A stretch of DNA of 64,000 nt from Burkholderia lata. GTDB taxonomy: Bacteria > Pseudomonadota > Gammaproteobacteria > Burkholderiales > Burkholderiaceae. How positions within the stretch are numbered: the first letter of the stretch is position 1; each line of letters begins with the position of its first letter. The stretch spans positions 1-64,000 of the forward strand of contig NZ_CABVQK010000025.1 in NCBI RefSeq assembly GCF_902499335.1, in the 5' to 3' direction. Of the stretch, positions 46,916-55,713 are shown one piece after another. The notes below the pieces were generated by a model that did not search any database, was not told the origin of the DNA, and saw only the letters and a program-made list of their open reading frames with translations. Both the position numbers and the translations under genes were made by a program.

Positions 46916-47164
46916 ATGGATGATGAAGTGTGTACAACCCACACGCACGTGGCACGCCCTCGCGTGATGCAGACCACGTCTGAGCGCTATCGCGGAATCG
47001 TCCACTTGCACCGCATCGGAGAGGATCCCGGCACCTCTGAGCAATACGATACCGAAGGGGATTTTGCATCGGACGTGGAGGCCCGTGACGCCGCGCGAAC
47101 GCTCGCGCGCAGATTGCTCGAAGAGCAAATCCAAGGGCACGAAAAGGCGCAAGGCATCGATTGA
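46916..47164 (+). CDS. Small acidic hypothetical protein
   Basis: 82 residues; ATG at 46916 after AAGGAAGACATC. The C-terminal half is a likely amphipathic helix (ASDVEARDAARTLARRLLEEQI) after beta-type segments (RYRGIVHLHRIGED). The layout, beta part then a helix starting at an acidic Val-Glu-Ala stretch, is like the small protein at 49814, so both may belong to one domain family. Function unknown. Confidence 0.6.
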   Translation: MDDEVCTTHTHVARPRVMQTTSERYRGIVHLHRIGEDPGTSEQYDTEGDFASDVEARDAARTLARRLLEEQIQGHEKAQGID

Positions 47165-47412
47165 ATCTGCGTCGGCGGCCTGGTCGTTACGCAACGTCGA
47201 TCGGCAACGCGACGTCCATCAGCGCGTAGCGCGCCAGTCGCACAATGCGGCCGCTCGTCCGTTGATCTGCCTTGAGAGCACGGGACAGAAAGGAATGTCG
47301 GTGTTACGACGCGAGTTTCCCGTTGACCGGCAGCATGGCGTCGGCTCGCGCAATTTCAGATCGGGACGCGCGTCTCCGATTGACGCGCGCTGCTGTTCAA
47401 CAGAGAGCCGTA

Positions 47413-47697
47413 TCAAAGAACTGCGTCGAACATCCAATGTTCGCCTCGGTTCTGATCGACGATGTCTTCTGCGTAACGTTGCGAAGCCCGGCGTGCGTCA
47501 CCGGCACTGGCAAACGGCGAACCGTCTACAAGCTTGAAGGTCTGGCTCCGGGTCAGCGTGGTGTCAGTACCGCGCAGGCAAACCTTGACCGCCGCGTCGA
47601 AACCGGCTTCGTGGTTGTGAGTACGGCCAGCGCCTGTGTGAAAGTGAGGATAAATCAGCGGATATATTTCGAATCCGCGATAGGTACGCATACTCAT
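47413..47697 (-). CDS. Small conserved protein, YRGFEIYPL family (copy 1)
   Basis: 94 residues, start ATG at 47697 after CAGGAGTTCATC. Motifs: YRGFEIYPLIYPH at the N-terminus, GFDAAVKVCLRGTDT in the middle and GDARRASQRYAEDIVDQNRG at the C-terminus. A close paralogue lies at 60741-61025 and a more distant one at 52184-52471, so the family occurs three times in this window. It lies downstream of the IF-1 copy on the same strand, as does the second paralogue. The beta-then-helix layout suggests a small binding domain. No function assigned. Confidence 0.75.
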   Translation of the reverse strand: MSMRTYRGFEIYPLIYPHFHTGAGRTHNHEAGFDAAVKVCLRGTDTTLTRSQTFKLVDGSPFASAGDARRASQRYAEDIVDQNRGEHWMFDAVL

Positions 47698-47791
47698 GAT
47701 GAACTCCTGGTGATTGATGGCTACGAATTGCGTAGACGAGTGCAATCAATCCTGTATCGGCGCTACATGGTTAGCGTCGAACAAATCGGTT

Positions 47792-48037
47792 TCAAGGCAC
47801 ACCGGGCGAAGCCCGTTCGTCTTTGTGCCGGAAATTGATACGCCCTTTGGTAAGGTCATAGACCGACAATTCCAGCCTAACCCGGTCGCCGGCGAGAATA
47901 CGGATGCGGTGTTTGCGCATGCGGCCCGATGCGTACGCCGCAACGACCGCGCCGTTTTCCAGGGTAACGCGAAACCTGCTGTCCGGGAGCACCTCATCCA
48001 CGACGCCGTCCAATTCCGGCAATTCTTCCTTTGCCAA
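47792..48037 (-). CDS. infA: Translation initiation factor IF-1, accessory copy
   Basis: About 81 residues. The OB-fold is recognised throughout: LPELDGVVDEVLPDSRF, AYASGRMRKHRIRILAGDRV and LSVYDLTKGRINFRHKDER. IF-1 binds the A site of the 30S subunit with IF-2 and IF-3. The start is TTG at 48037, eight bases after GGAG, which gives the family-typical (M)AKEEL; upstream frame continuation has no homology. The housekeeping infA is normally in the ribosomal-protein operon, so this is an extra copy. It has a nine-residue extra C-terminal tail, and its neighbours are a cold-shock gene and unknown small genes. Confidence 0.88.
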   Translation of the reverse strand: MAKEELPELDGVVDEVLPDSRFRVTLENGAVVAAYASGRMRKHRIRILAGDRVRLELSVYDLTKGRINFRHKDERASPGVP

Positions 48038-48202
48038 ATCAATTTCTCCAATCAATGTGACGCGCCGCAATCACAGCGGCGTGCGGATATCCGGTCCCCG
48101 ACAGGGAGCGGTTTCAGTGCAAATATCGAAAACGCCCATGCGTGGGGGGCGCGTACCAACGCGACATGCGGGCCGCACCTCGTCCGGCGTTAACGTGTCT
48201 CG

Positions 48203-48355
48203 TTATCGCGTCTCGGTGGAGCGCTTCTTCCCGCTCGATTTGGCGGGCGCAGAGGGTGCCTTCGGTGGCACCCAGTTCAGCGCCGCGCCGAGCACCGGCA
48301 AATCCTTGGAGCGCCGTGGTCTCGCGAGTGACTTCTTGTTGCGCAACTGACTCAT
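48203..48355 (-). CDS. Small basic hypothetical protein
   Basis: 50 residues, very rich in Lys, Arg, Pro and Ala (SQLRNKKSLARPRRSKDLP, KSSGKKRS). GGAGGTGA lies upstream of the ATG. Codon use is normal for the region. It sits between the cold-shock and IF-1 genes on the same strand. A nucleic-acid-binding peptide is plausible from charge alone. Not certain to be a gene. Confidence 0.45.
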   Translation of the reverse strand: MSQLRNKKSLARPRRSKDLPVLGAALNWVPPKAPSAPAKSSGKKRSTETR

Positions 48356-48578
48356 GGTCGAAGTCACCTCCATATGCGTCGATCGCGAACTCACGATGAA
48401 TGAGCGCCCGATTGTTCGCCGCCGGATGCGCGGCATCCCCCACTTTCTTCCTTGGGGTGTACGTCTTGAGGCGAAACGGTAGCCGCAGCAGGACTGTGGG
48501 CGCCTGCGGCAGATGCGAAAGATCCCCGACGATGACTGCGTGGCCGATCCTGCACGCAGGACCGACGAATGATGTGGA

Positions 48579-48782
48579 TTACTGAGGAATGATGTTCGAC
48601 GCCTGCAGGCCCTTGGGCCCGGGCTTCGTCTCGTAGCTGACCTTTTGACCTTCGGCCAGCGTCTTGAAGCCATCGCCGCGAATCTCCGAGAAGTGCGCGA
48701 ACAGATCGTCGCCGCCGCTGTCAGGCGTGATGAAGCCAAAACCCTTGTTGTCGTTGAACCACTTGACGGTACCGGTATCCAC
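48579..48782 (-). CDS. Cold-shock protein (CspA family)
   Basis: 67 residues, complete cold-shock domain: GTVKWFNDNKGFGFITPD (RNP1), DLFAHFSEI (RNP2) and KPGPKGLQASNI. CspA-type proteins melt RNA structure and assist translation in the cold or under stress. The start is GTG at 48782, seven bases after AGGAG; the open frame upstream is non-homologous. It begins a minus-strand run of small genes that includes the IF-1 copy. Confidence 0.95.
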   Translation of the reverse strand: MDTGTVKWFNDNKGFGFITPDSGGDDLFAHFSEIRGDGFKTLAEGQKVSYETKPGPKGLQASNIIPQ

Positions 48783-49505
48783 GGAAATTCTCCTGATATT
48801 GGACAAATGTATGCGCCCCGATAGGGGGGCACGAAAAAGGATCAAGGAGGGAGAGGACAACGAATACCGCGTTCCGCGGTCAGTGATGACCAGCAATCGC
48901 GCTTCTTGAAGGCTTCAGACACCCACCCTACGGGGGACCAAACACCCTGTCAAGCTGTTTCGGTCGGAGCATTTCGGGTGGCATCGCAAGAACACGCCGC
49001 GATCGGCGAGGCTCGCCCCGGTTGTATACCCTTGGCTCCTCGGTTTTGATTTGCTTCGAATGTCTAATTGAAATTTCGACGATACCGTCAGGGCACCATC
49101 TCCCCGCGTATCGGCGATTGTTCACACGCGGCTGAGCCGGTCCGTGCCGCGCCCAATCGGGGCGGCATGCCATGCGGCGGTTCGCGCAGAACTTTCGCTG
49201 TACAAGTTCGCCAATGGGCGTAGGATGGATTTGTTGACTGACTCGCTACCGATTCCCGCGCCACTCAAGGCGCCCCCCTCCGAACGTGATCGGGCCTCTC
49301 ATCGAAACCGCGCAATGCGGACGAGCGCGCCGCGTATCGGCTGCGTATGCGAAGCGCCTGATCGATGCATGTCTACAGGACACGAGCGTGTTGGATAACG
49401 CGTCCTGATCTCTTCCTCGGTCCATCCTGTTTCTGCGTCCGCGGCGCCGCCACAGACTCAAACACGCCTGGCGCATGGCGCGCCGGCAACGTCGGGAGGC
49501 TGGAT
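48783..49505. other. Upstream region of the cold-shock gene, no further gene
   Basis: About 720 bp. A GCGCCCC-GATA-GGGGGGC hairpin lies some 35 bp before the cold-shock gene and is likely in its 5' leader, where csp mRNAs often have temperature-sensitive structure. Short frames on the plus strand (49144-49398) lack a ribosome site and normal codon bias. Confidence 0.4.
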
Positions 49506-49745
49506 ATGAACAGGAAAGACCTGTTGAAATGGATTCGACGCGATGGTTCTGGTGTCATCGAACAGTTCCTGCCGTATGACGCTCGTGCCGAGATGGACGG
49601 CGTCATTCTCGATCGTCGTCATGAAATCGATGAGGATGCCTTCCTGATGTTTTTCTCGATCCGCGCGCTGTTGCGCAAAGGCGGAATGGCGAGCTACGAA
49701 TCGGACCAGGAAGCAGGCCAGATCATGGCACTCCTCAAGCTTTGA
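49506..49745 (+). CDS. Small conserved protein, acidic helical family (copy 1)
   Basis: 79 residues, ATG at 49506 after GGGAGG. Features: KDLLKWIRRDGSGVIEQF, MFFSIRALLRKGGMASYESDQEAGQIM. The protein at 60484-60693 has the same pattern (DELLSLIRRNE, MFMAIRALSIGAGYSEFESDEI), so the two are paralogues. All-helical prediction; no function known. It is followed by another small gene on the same strand and may be co-transcribed. Confidence 0.7.
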   Translation: MNRKDLLKWIRRDGSGVIEQFLPYDARAEMDGVILDRRHEIDEDAFLMFFSIRALLRKGGMASYESDQEAGQIMALLKL

Positions 49746-49813
49746 CTGTTCTGGTCGCGACGATACGCTTCGCGGTGGCCACGGGCCCCGCAGCAACTGA
49801 AGGAGGAAGGAAA

Positions 49814-50053
49814 ATGCAACTCGACTCAACCCGATTCCATATCGACCCGACACCGCGCAGGGCCGACGGGGAATACATGGCACACGCGCGGATCAGCATC
49901 GATCGTGCAGACGGCAGTGAGTGCGACGTTCAACTGAGCGGAGATCTGGCTGGCTTCGACGTGCGCGAGGATGCGATTGCCTTTGCGAAAAACTGGGCGC
50001 TCGAATGGCTCGACGCGAATTTGGTCGACGATCTCCCCGCGTCGATGAATTGA
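49814..50053 (+). CDS. Small conserved hypothetical protein
   Basis: 79 residues with an excellent ribosome site (AAGGAGGAAGG) before the ATG. A beta-type N-terminal half (HARISIDRADGSECDVQL) is followed by a helix (REDAIAFAKNWALEWLDAN). The arrangement recalls the protein at 46916. 68 bp after the preceding gene, same strand. Function unknown. Confidence 0.7.
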   Translation: MQLDSTRFHIDPTPRRADGEYMAHARISIDRADGSECDVQLSGDLAGFDVREDAIAFAKNWALEWLDANLVDDLPASMN

Positions 50054-50324
50054 AATTCGGGTGGCACGCCAGCCGCCCGAGCAATCAGGGCGTCGCCGGG
50101 ATCGAGGCCGACGGCAATACATGCTGCTGCCAAAGCAGGCTGACGCGGTGTCGAAGGTCGGTCGAGAGAATGGCCATCCTTGGAGGGCCACAGACCAAGG
50201 CAGCAAGCACTCCCTCCAACGGGCTCATCACCGCCAGATCGGGCCGCATGCGTTCCGCATCCTCGAAGTCCGCGACTCTCGTGAGCCGAACTTCCTCCCA
50301 AGTGCGGCGCGTCGCGTCGGGATA

Positions 50325-50585
50325 TCATTCCAGTCGGTCGAAGGCACCCGCTTCGAGATCTTTCCTGAAATGCTGTAGCCAGTCGCTTTCGTCGCCGATC
50401 ACGTATTCCTTCGTAATCTGCGTCGAGAGCCTGGTGATGGTGACATAGCCCTGTAGACCGAGGTTCTCATCACCCTTCGGGTCGGTCGTATCCGTTTCCT
50501 GAAGATCGAAATCGCCCTCTGCCAAGCCACGGCACTCCAAGGTCGCCAGAAAGTCTCTGTGTTCATCCGGTTCGATCAGCCGCAT
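50325..50585 (-). CDS. Small acidic hypothetical protein
   Basis: 86 residues, ATG at 50585 after GAGGGGGCC. Acidic, with segments EHRDFLATLECRGLAEGDFDL and KEYVIGDESDWLQHFRKDLE. Beta-rich centre (LGLQGYVTITRLS). It is convergent with the gene at 49814. No family recognised. Confidence 0.65.
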   Translation of the reverse strand: MRLIEPDEHRDFLATLECRGLAEGDFDLQETDTTDPKGDENLGLQGYVTITRLSTQITKEYVIGDESDWLQHFRKDLEAGAFDRLE

Positions 50586-50747
50586 ATCCGGCCCCCTCGT
50601 GTTCAGCGGAGATGTCGCGCGGCTCGATGTCACGGGGCCGACGGCACGCGTTCGAGCGTTGAAATCATACACACCCAACTCATGCGGAATACCTTACGAT
50701 CCCCCACATACGGCGCCACCGGGAAGCAAGCGTCATCGCCTGCGGTT

Positions 50748-51065
50748 TTATCGTCTGGGTCCTTTCATGCTTTCCGACTCCATGGCTGCATTCCGCTCCT
50801 CGCTCGCCTCGACAGGGTCCATCGCTTCGTCAACCGACGCCGTTGCACGCTCGGCGGCCGCTTTAGTTTCGTCCTCCGGGGAGTCGACATCGCTGTTGCC
50901 GTCACCCGGGGGTAGCAGCATGTCCTTGAGCATCGCGCTCAGCTCCGGCGTGTCCCATGGCAGGCCACGCCTGGTTCGGACCTTTATGTAGTGTTTCACT
51001 TCCGCGTCCTGCTCCGCGGTTAACGGCAGCCCCTGGAAGGTACTTTGGGGGTCAGAGTTTGTCAT
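50748..51065 (-). CDS. Small acidic conserved protein (copy 1 of 2)
   Basis: 105 residues. AGGAGGAGACAGCG precedes the ATG at 51065. The first half carries LPLTAEQDAEVKHYIKVRTRRGLPWDTPELSAMLKDMLLPP; the second half is Asp/Glu/Ala-rich with a likely coiled helix (VDEAMDPVEASEERNAAMESE). The gene at 61596-61913 encodes a protein of identical length with the same order of motifs. Function unknown; the charged C-terminus suggests a protein- or ribosome-binding role only by analogy. Confidence 0.72.
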   Translation of the reverse strand: MTNSDPQSTFQGLPLTAEQDAEVKHYIKVRTRRGLPWDTPELSAMLKDMLLPPGDGNSDVDSPEDETKAAAERATASVDEAMDPVEASEERNAAMESESMKGPRR

Positions 51066-51601
51066 CGCTGTCTCCTCCTGCTATAGCGTCTTCAGTGTAG
51101 TCCCGTTGCGACCATGAGAGTCGTGACCGAAGCGCTCATTCGTCGAATCAAATGCCGTGCGTCGCTGCGGCAGGCAACAGCTGGCCATCAGCAGTCGTTG
51201 GCTGCCTACGTCACCATGACATTCGATCGGCCGATTCCGTCAGTCAAAGGACATTCCGTCCGTTCATGACCGACCGATCACATAGGAATACGAATTGATA
51301 TGACCATACACTCAGACGATATTGGAGCGAAGCTGACCAGCGACGGCCCATGGCTGTAACTGACCGACGCGGTTCACGGGATGCATCGGCGATGCGGGCA
51401 ATGACATGGCTCGCGTAGGCCTTAACCGATCCATATGTGCGTAGTATGTTGACGTCAACGGAACAGGACACCAGGTCGACCCGCTACTGGCCGGCTTCGG
51501 CTTGTGGCTGCGGGCACGCCAGAGAGCGAACATCGAGCGTGCGAAGGAGTAGGGGCGGACGCCACCGATCGCCTATGCTGGAAGCTCACGAGGAGCGGAC
51601 T
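51066..51601. other. Intergenic stretch without a convincing gene
   Basis: About 540 bp, less GC-rich than its surroundings. No frame shows a ribosome site with normal codon use. It probably includes the promoter of the acidic-protein gene on the minus strand. Confidence 0.4.
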
Positions 51602-51799
51602 ATGACGCCACATGACGTGATGATGATCTTCGAGCGGATGAACGCAGAGGGAAAGGCGGCCGCCGATCTGGACCATGCTTGTGCCGGATTCGCTGGCTGG
51701 TTGGCGGAGGCATGGAGTCGATTGAATGAGGATGAGATCGCAGTTCTGACGTCGATCGGCGCCTCGCTGTATCGCGAGGGGTATGCGAGGCGGTACTAG
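51602..51799 (+). CDS. Small helical hypothetical protein
   Basis: 65 residues; GAGGAGCGGACT precedes the ATG at 51602. Three helices are likely (HDVMMIFERMNAEGKAAADL, FAGWLAEAWSRLNEDEIAVL, IGASLYREGYARRY). The frame extends upstream, but with poor codon use. It lies 63 bp before the next small gene on the same strand. Function unknown. Confidence 0.62.
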   Translation: MTPHDVMMIFERMNAEGKAAADLDHACAGFAGWLAEAWSRLNEDEIAVLTSIGASLYREGYARRY

Positions 51800-51862
51800 G
51801 CAGGCTCGGGGGCCAGCGTGAAGATATGGGCGGGGCGGACCGAAAGGGCGTATAAAGTCCGA

Positions 51863-52135
51863 ATGACTATCCCCTCCGTTACCGCCGAGTCGGTCCTGGG
51901 CCTGTTCCGGCTCATTGCCGGGAGGGAGGAGCGCCGGACTTCCGGCGAGTCAGCAAGGATGGCGGCGCTCCTGGCTCTTGCCGAGCAGCTTGCACGCAAC
52001 CATCGGGCAATGACAGAAGATGGTTGGGATGCAGCCGTCCGTGTTGGCGGCCTGTTGTTGCAAGCGGAAATGATCAACAACGACGCTGACACGGTGGCGC
52101 TTGAGCTGCTAAGCCGGCTGCGGCAGCGGAAATGA
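51863..52135 (+). CDS. Small helical hypothetical protein
   Basis: 90 residues from the ATG at 51863; a GTG at 51818 in frame is an alternative. All-helical (SVLGLFRLIAGREERRTSGE, AALLALAEQLARNHRAM, VRVGGLLLQAEMINNDADTVA). No ribosome site is strong. Probably co-transcribed with the genes on either side. Function unknown. Confidence 0.6.
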   Translation: MTIPSVTAESVLGLFRLIAGREERRTSGESARMAALLALAEQLARNHRAMTEDGWDAAVRVGGLLLQAEMINNDADTVALELLSRLRQRK

Positions 52136-52183
52136 AAAGCGCGTTCGAGCGTATAGCGAGTCGCCCCCTGTGGAGTGGCCAAC

Positions 52184-52471
52184 ATGTCGACACACCTGCT
52201 TCTTCTCTACAAGGGGTACGAACTTCATCCCCTCGTCTTCGCCCGTACATTCAGTCGCTTTGACGGACATTCCCGTTACGCCGAAGGGTATGACATCGCG
52301 GTACGGATATGCCGCCCGGGCGCGATAGCAACCTCCGCCGCGAGCCGTATTTTCAGGCTGGACCAATCGCATGCATACTCCGACTTTGGTATAGCAAGGC
52401 GTGCCGCCCGGCAGCAGGGAAAGGACATCATCGACGGAAAGGTGAGTGGAGCTTCGGTCATCGACATGTAG
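52184..52471 (+). CDS. Small conserved protein, YRGFEIYPL family (divergent copy)
   Basis: 95 residues, ATG at 52184 after GGAGTGGCC. KGYELHPLVFARTF, GYDIAVRICRPG and ARRAARQQGKDIIDG align in order with the three motifs of the proteins at 47413 and 60741, so it is a third, more distant member. Unlike those it is not next to an IF-1 gene. Function unknown. Confidence 0.65.
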   Translation: MSTHLLLLYKGYELHPLVFARTFSRFDGHSRYAEGYDIAVRICRPGAIATSAASRIFRLDQSHAYSDFGIARRAARQQGKDIIDGKVSGASVIDM

Positions 52472-52548
52472 TTCGGTCAAACGCAGCGGTCGGCCACGAC
52501 GACGCGAGAAGCTGAACGCACGCATTCTTCCTCACCGGTATCGCCACC

Positions 52549-52833
52549 ATGCAAAGTGATCGCAATGCGATTCCGTACTACCTTGTCTTACGGACTGACT
52601 GTCCACCGTATGTTCTGAACGCTGACCGCCACGTGCTGCGCCGCGAGGCAAGCCCTCTCCTGCGAGCGTTCGCGAGAGCCCGCGGCGCGCCGACCTCGAT
52701 CGCGGACGACGCATGGAGCGACTTTTCCGGCTCGGAATCCATTTCGCTCCTTGAGCGCACGGAGATGCGGGCCTATGCACTGGTTCGCGGGGCCGAAAGC
52801 GAACATCAACTCCGGTTACTTGCTGCTCTCTGA
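52549..52833 (+). CDS. Hypothetical protein
   Basis: 94 residues from an ATG at 52549, without a clear ribosome site. Contains CPPYVLNADRHVLRREASPLLRAFARAR and ends in LRLLAAL. Codon use is acceptable. It may be the intact front of a region whose 3' part has decayed. No family recognised. Confidence 0.4.
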   Translation: MQSDRNAIPYYLVLRTDCPPYVLNADRHVLRREASPLLRAFARARGAPTSIADDAWSDFSGSESISLLERTEMRAYALVRGAESEHQLRLLAAL

Positions 52834-53457
52834 CTGCACCAACCTGCGCATTCCTTGCGGACGGCGAGCTCAGCGGCCTATTCGAAACGAGGTCTGTTTG
52901 CGAAGGCATTCAGTCCGAAAAATCGTCGATGGCAGCGTGACTGGAGGTACGCACATCTTCGATCGATCAACCCGGGTGGGCATGGTTATGGCAGCCTCAT
53001 GCCGAGCGGTAAATCAACCGCTATAGTCACGCCCCTCGTGAACACCTGTCGAGAAGTATCGATCACTTCCTGGATCTGCGTGATCTGCGCCACAATCTCG
53101 CGCCGTTCTACAGCCCGATGGGTTGGCCATCTGCTGATCCGGAGCTCATGACCCGCAGGTTGCGTTGTGGGCTACTGCTTCGGGATCCGGTCCGAGCGTC
53201 GTCCATGCGTCGTAGCGCAGCAGGCTTTTGGGTGGCCGCTCGACATTTGGAAGCAGCCTTTAGGCGCATCACCACTTGATTGACCGAAACGGCTCTAGCA
53301 GCCACTGCACGGCAACGTACCGACTTCCCCTTCCCACTCGCCCATCCTGTACTCAACACCCGTGCATCTGACCGCGATATCTGACCGCGATCCTGTTCGA
53401 GCGATCCGACTCGATGCGGCCCCTCGCTACGCGAGCACACCTCACTTCGGAGGATCT
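52834..53457. other. Stretch with a probable decayed copy of the YRGFEIYPL family
   Basis: No intact gene. At about 52908-52965 one plus-strand frame reads VRKIVDGSVTGGTHIFD, resembling the C-terminal KDIIDGKVSGASVID of the protein at 52184. The preceding part is spread over other frames, as expected of a frameshifted copy. The remainder shows no recognisable feature. Confidence 0.35.
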
Positions 53458-53637
53458 ATGAAATATTATCCAAGCACATTACCCGATCGACACGACCAGG
53501 TGACCCGACAAAAGGACCGCGACGATCTGGCCCGAGCCGATATCGAACGGGCCGAAAAGCGTACCCGCGACTATGCCGGCATCGATTCCAATGCGAGCAA
53601 GTGGCGCTATTCCGATTCCGACCGTCAGGTGAAGTAG
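53458..53637 (+). CDS. Small charged protein, NASKWRY family (copy 1)
   Basis: 59 residues; GGAGGATCT precedes the ATG. Highly charged helix (VTRQKDRDDLARADIERAEKR) ending in DSNASKWRYSDS. The protein at 58770-58955 shares the ERAEKR ... NxNASKWRY ending. The composition suggests a nucleic-acid- or protein-binding helix. Function unknown. Confidence 0.65.
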   Translation: MKYYPSTLPDRHDQVTRQKDRDDLARADIERAEKRTRDYAGIDSNASKWRYSDSDRQVK

Positions 53638-53733
53638 TGGTGCAGCGTTGCTCCCGATACCGCCAGAGGATGGCGCTCGCCCCTCGCGTTGTTGCGCGCC
53701 GATCCCGCATGACGCGTCGCGGACGTTCCGGGA

Positions 53734-54543
53734 TCAGGTATACCGCCGCAGGCGTATCGAAAAATCGGCGATCGCGGTGACATCGTTTTGCTCCGCGTAG
53801 CGGCACCAATTTTGCAACTGGACCAGCAATTGTTCGCGCGATGCGTGTGACCACGCCCATAGCTCGAGCAAAGCCTCATACCGCTCCACGTACACGCGTA
53901 TTCGCCGGCTGGCATTGCGGCTCGTCAGCGCCTGCTGGTCGGGCTTGTCCCGATAGCCCCAGGCCTGGCGCAGCCACCGTTTCATACCAAGCACGAACGC
54001 GCGCTTGTCGTCGCGGCTCATGTCCTTGATGCGGCGCAGCTCCCACCGGCAGGCGCGCTCGAACATGCGCGCATAGGCGGCCATGACTTCATGTCGGTTG
54101 CGGATGATCGCTTGCAGCGTCGCGTCGTCGACCACAGCCTTGTTCGAGAGCAGGCGCGGCTTCGTTGCTACCCGCCGAATGGTCGCCAATCTCAATGCTG
54201 CCAGCAGGCGAATGTACAGCCAGCCGATGTCGAACTCGAACCATCGGTTCGACAGCCTAGCGGACGTCACGTACGCGTGGTGATTGTTATGCAACTCTTC
54301 TCCGCCGATCAGGATGCCCAGCGGGAAGAAGTTGGTGCTCGCATCGGACGTGGCGATATTCCGATAACCGCCGAAGTGGCCGCCACCATTGACCACGCCG
54401 CCGGCCCAGAACGGAATCCACATCATCTGGATCGCCCACGCCGACACGCCGGGCAGCCCGGACAGCCCGACGCCGAGACTCGGATAGCGAGCATAGACGT
54501 GGCGTTCGAGCCAGTCGTCCGGCGTGCCCACCCCATACCCGGA
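53734..54543 (-). pseudogene. Fatty acid desaturase, 5' part missing
   Basis: From about 54543 downward the frame encodes the C-terminal two thirds of a membrane acyl-CoA delta-9 desaturase: GTPDDWLERHVYARYP, WIPFWAGGVVNGGGHFGGYRN, and the third histidine box GGEELHNNHHAY, then the cytosolic tail. The first two histidine boxes and the first membrane helices are absent. Upstream the frame continues into unrelated sequence next to the hicB-type gene. The loss of the first metal ligands should abolish activity. A rearrangement near 54545 is the likely cause. Confidence 0.8.
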
Positions 54544-54655
54544 TCCGAACCTACCTGCATGAGATCGGATCCCTGGAGATCGTTCTCTAGCGTACCGACA
54601 CACCCACCCCTGGGAGCGACAATGATCGACGTCACACAGGAATCCGGAGTTGATC

Positions 54656-55078
54656 GTGGAATACCCCATCTTTATCACCCGACAGGAAGGCTCAGGCTAT
54701 CGCGGATGGCTGCCGGATTTTCCCGGCGCGCACGTGGAGGGCCACACATACAGCGAGTTGGCAAACACCGCAAACGACCGGGTCAATGAACTGTATGACC
54801 AATGTGCGCGCCTAATTCCGTCCCCGACAACGGACATGGCGGCATTGCATGCGTCGTGCATCGACGACGGCGAGGGAATCTGGAGGTTCATTGATATCGC
54901 CCGGCCGACGTCGTGTTCGGTGCTGGTCTTGCTATGCCTCCCCAAGCAGCTCGTCGAAAAGATCGATGCAGTGGCGAAATCGCGCCATATGAGCCGCGAA
55001 GCGTTGGTGGCCGAGTGTACGGAAGGAATTGGCCACCCAGCGTTGCGGTCCTCCTGCCACGAACTTGTCTTGGCGTAG
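54656..55078 (+). CDS. HicB-family antitoxin-like protein
   Basis: 140 residues. The start is GTG at 54656, six bases after GGAG. The N-terminal HicB fold is recognised by YPIFITRQEGSGYRGWLPDFPGAHVEGHTYSEL, and a ribbon-helix-helix-like segment follows near the C-terminus (VLLCLPKQLVEKIDAVAKSRHMSREALV). HicB normally neutralises HicA, a small mRNA interferase encoded next to it. No hicA-like gene is adjacent, and upstream lies a broken desaturase gene. It may be an orphan antitoxin or a stand-alone regulator. Confidence 0.72.
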   Translation: MEYPIFITRQEGSGYRGWLPDFPGAHVEGHTYSELANTANDRVNELYDQCARLIPSPTTDMAALHASCIDDGEGIWRFIDIARPTSCSVLVLLCLPKQLVEKIDAVAKSRHMSREALVAECTEGIGHPALRSSCHELVLA

Positions 55079-55273
55079 CTGCCGAACGCGACTCAGCGAA
55101 TTCATCTGCCCGGGTTGCGTCGCTTCACCGATGCGAGAAAGTGATGCATGCGCCGTTTGTCGTCACAAGCGACGCGCCAAAGTAAAAAGCCGGCGCTTGG
55201 CCGGCTTCGAGTTCCGCCTTGCTGGGGCGGCTCCACGTTCTGTTTGAGAGCGAGGAGTTTTGCTACACATGCG

Positions 55274-55477
55274 CTATAGGTTCGGCAGAAAACCCATGCC
55301 CAGACGTTTCCTTGCATCGGAAATACGTTGCTTGGGTGTAACGGCTTTCCACGAATGGGCATGGCTTCTCTGCCGCTCCGGGTGAACCACGGGCATTCCA
55401 TCGTCGGTCGCGCGTGCCTCCGCCTGTTCTTGTTGCTCGTCCTTCACATTTTTTTCCCATTTCGGGTAATCGTTCAT
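55274..55477 (-). CDS. Small hypothetical protein
   Basis: 67 residues from the ATG at 55477; AGGGAG lies seven bases before it, and an ATG at 55483 is an alternative. Very polar N-terminal half (DYPKWEKNVKDEQQEQAEARATDDG) and a C-terminal segment TPKQRISDARKRLGMG. No family recognised. Confidence 0.55.
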   Translation of the reverse strand: MNDYPKWEKNVKDEQQEQAEARATDDGMPVVHPERQRSHAHSWKAVTPKQRISDARKRLGMGFLPNL

Positions 55478-55713
55478 CAACATGCTCCCTCCACAACCCC
55501 AGTTTCGTCATTGATTGGCTCGCGCCGCCCGAGTCGAGATAAAACTGCGCAAGCGATACGGATCGCGACGGCCCACTTCGATCACGGCGTTTACATCTCG
55601 ATGAAGTCTGCGGCCGATCTGCAGTCTGTGCGTCATGTGTCAGCCTGCTCGTGCGAGCGTCTGAAGTCGGTACGCTGCCGTACGGGCGGGATGGCATGGA
55701 TGCGGGTCTGGCA

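Noticed and set aside
46826..48945. GGGGACCAAAC found twice (about 46835 and 48934)
   Set aside because: An 11-base match between two island gaps is too short to call a repeat or regulatory element.
49144..49398. Plus-strand 84-codon frame upstream of 49506
   Set aside because: Poor codon bias, no ribosome site; likely chance.
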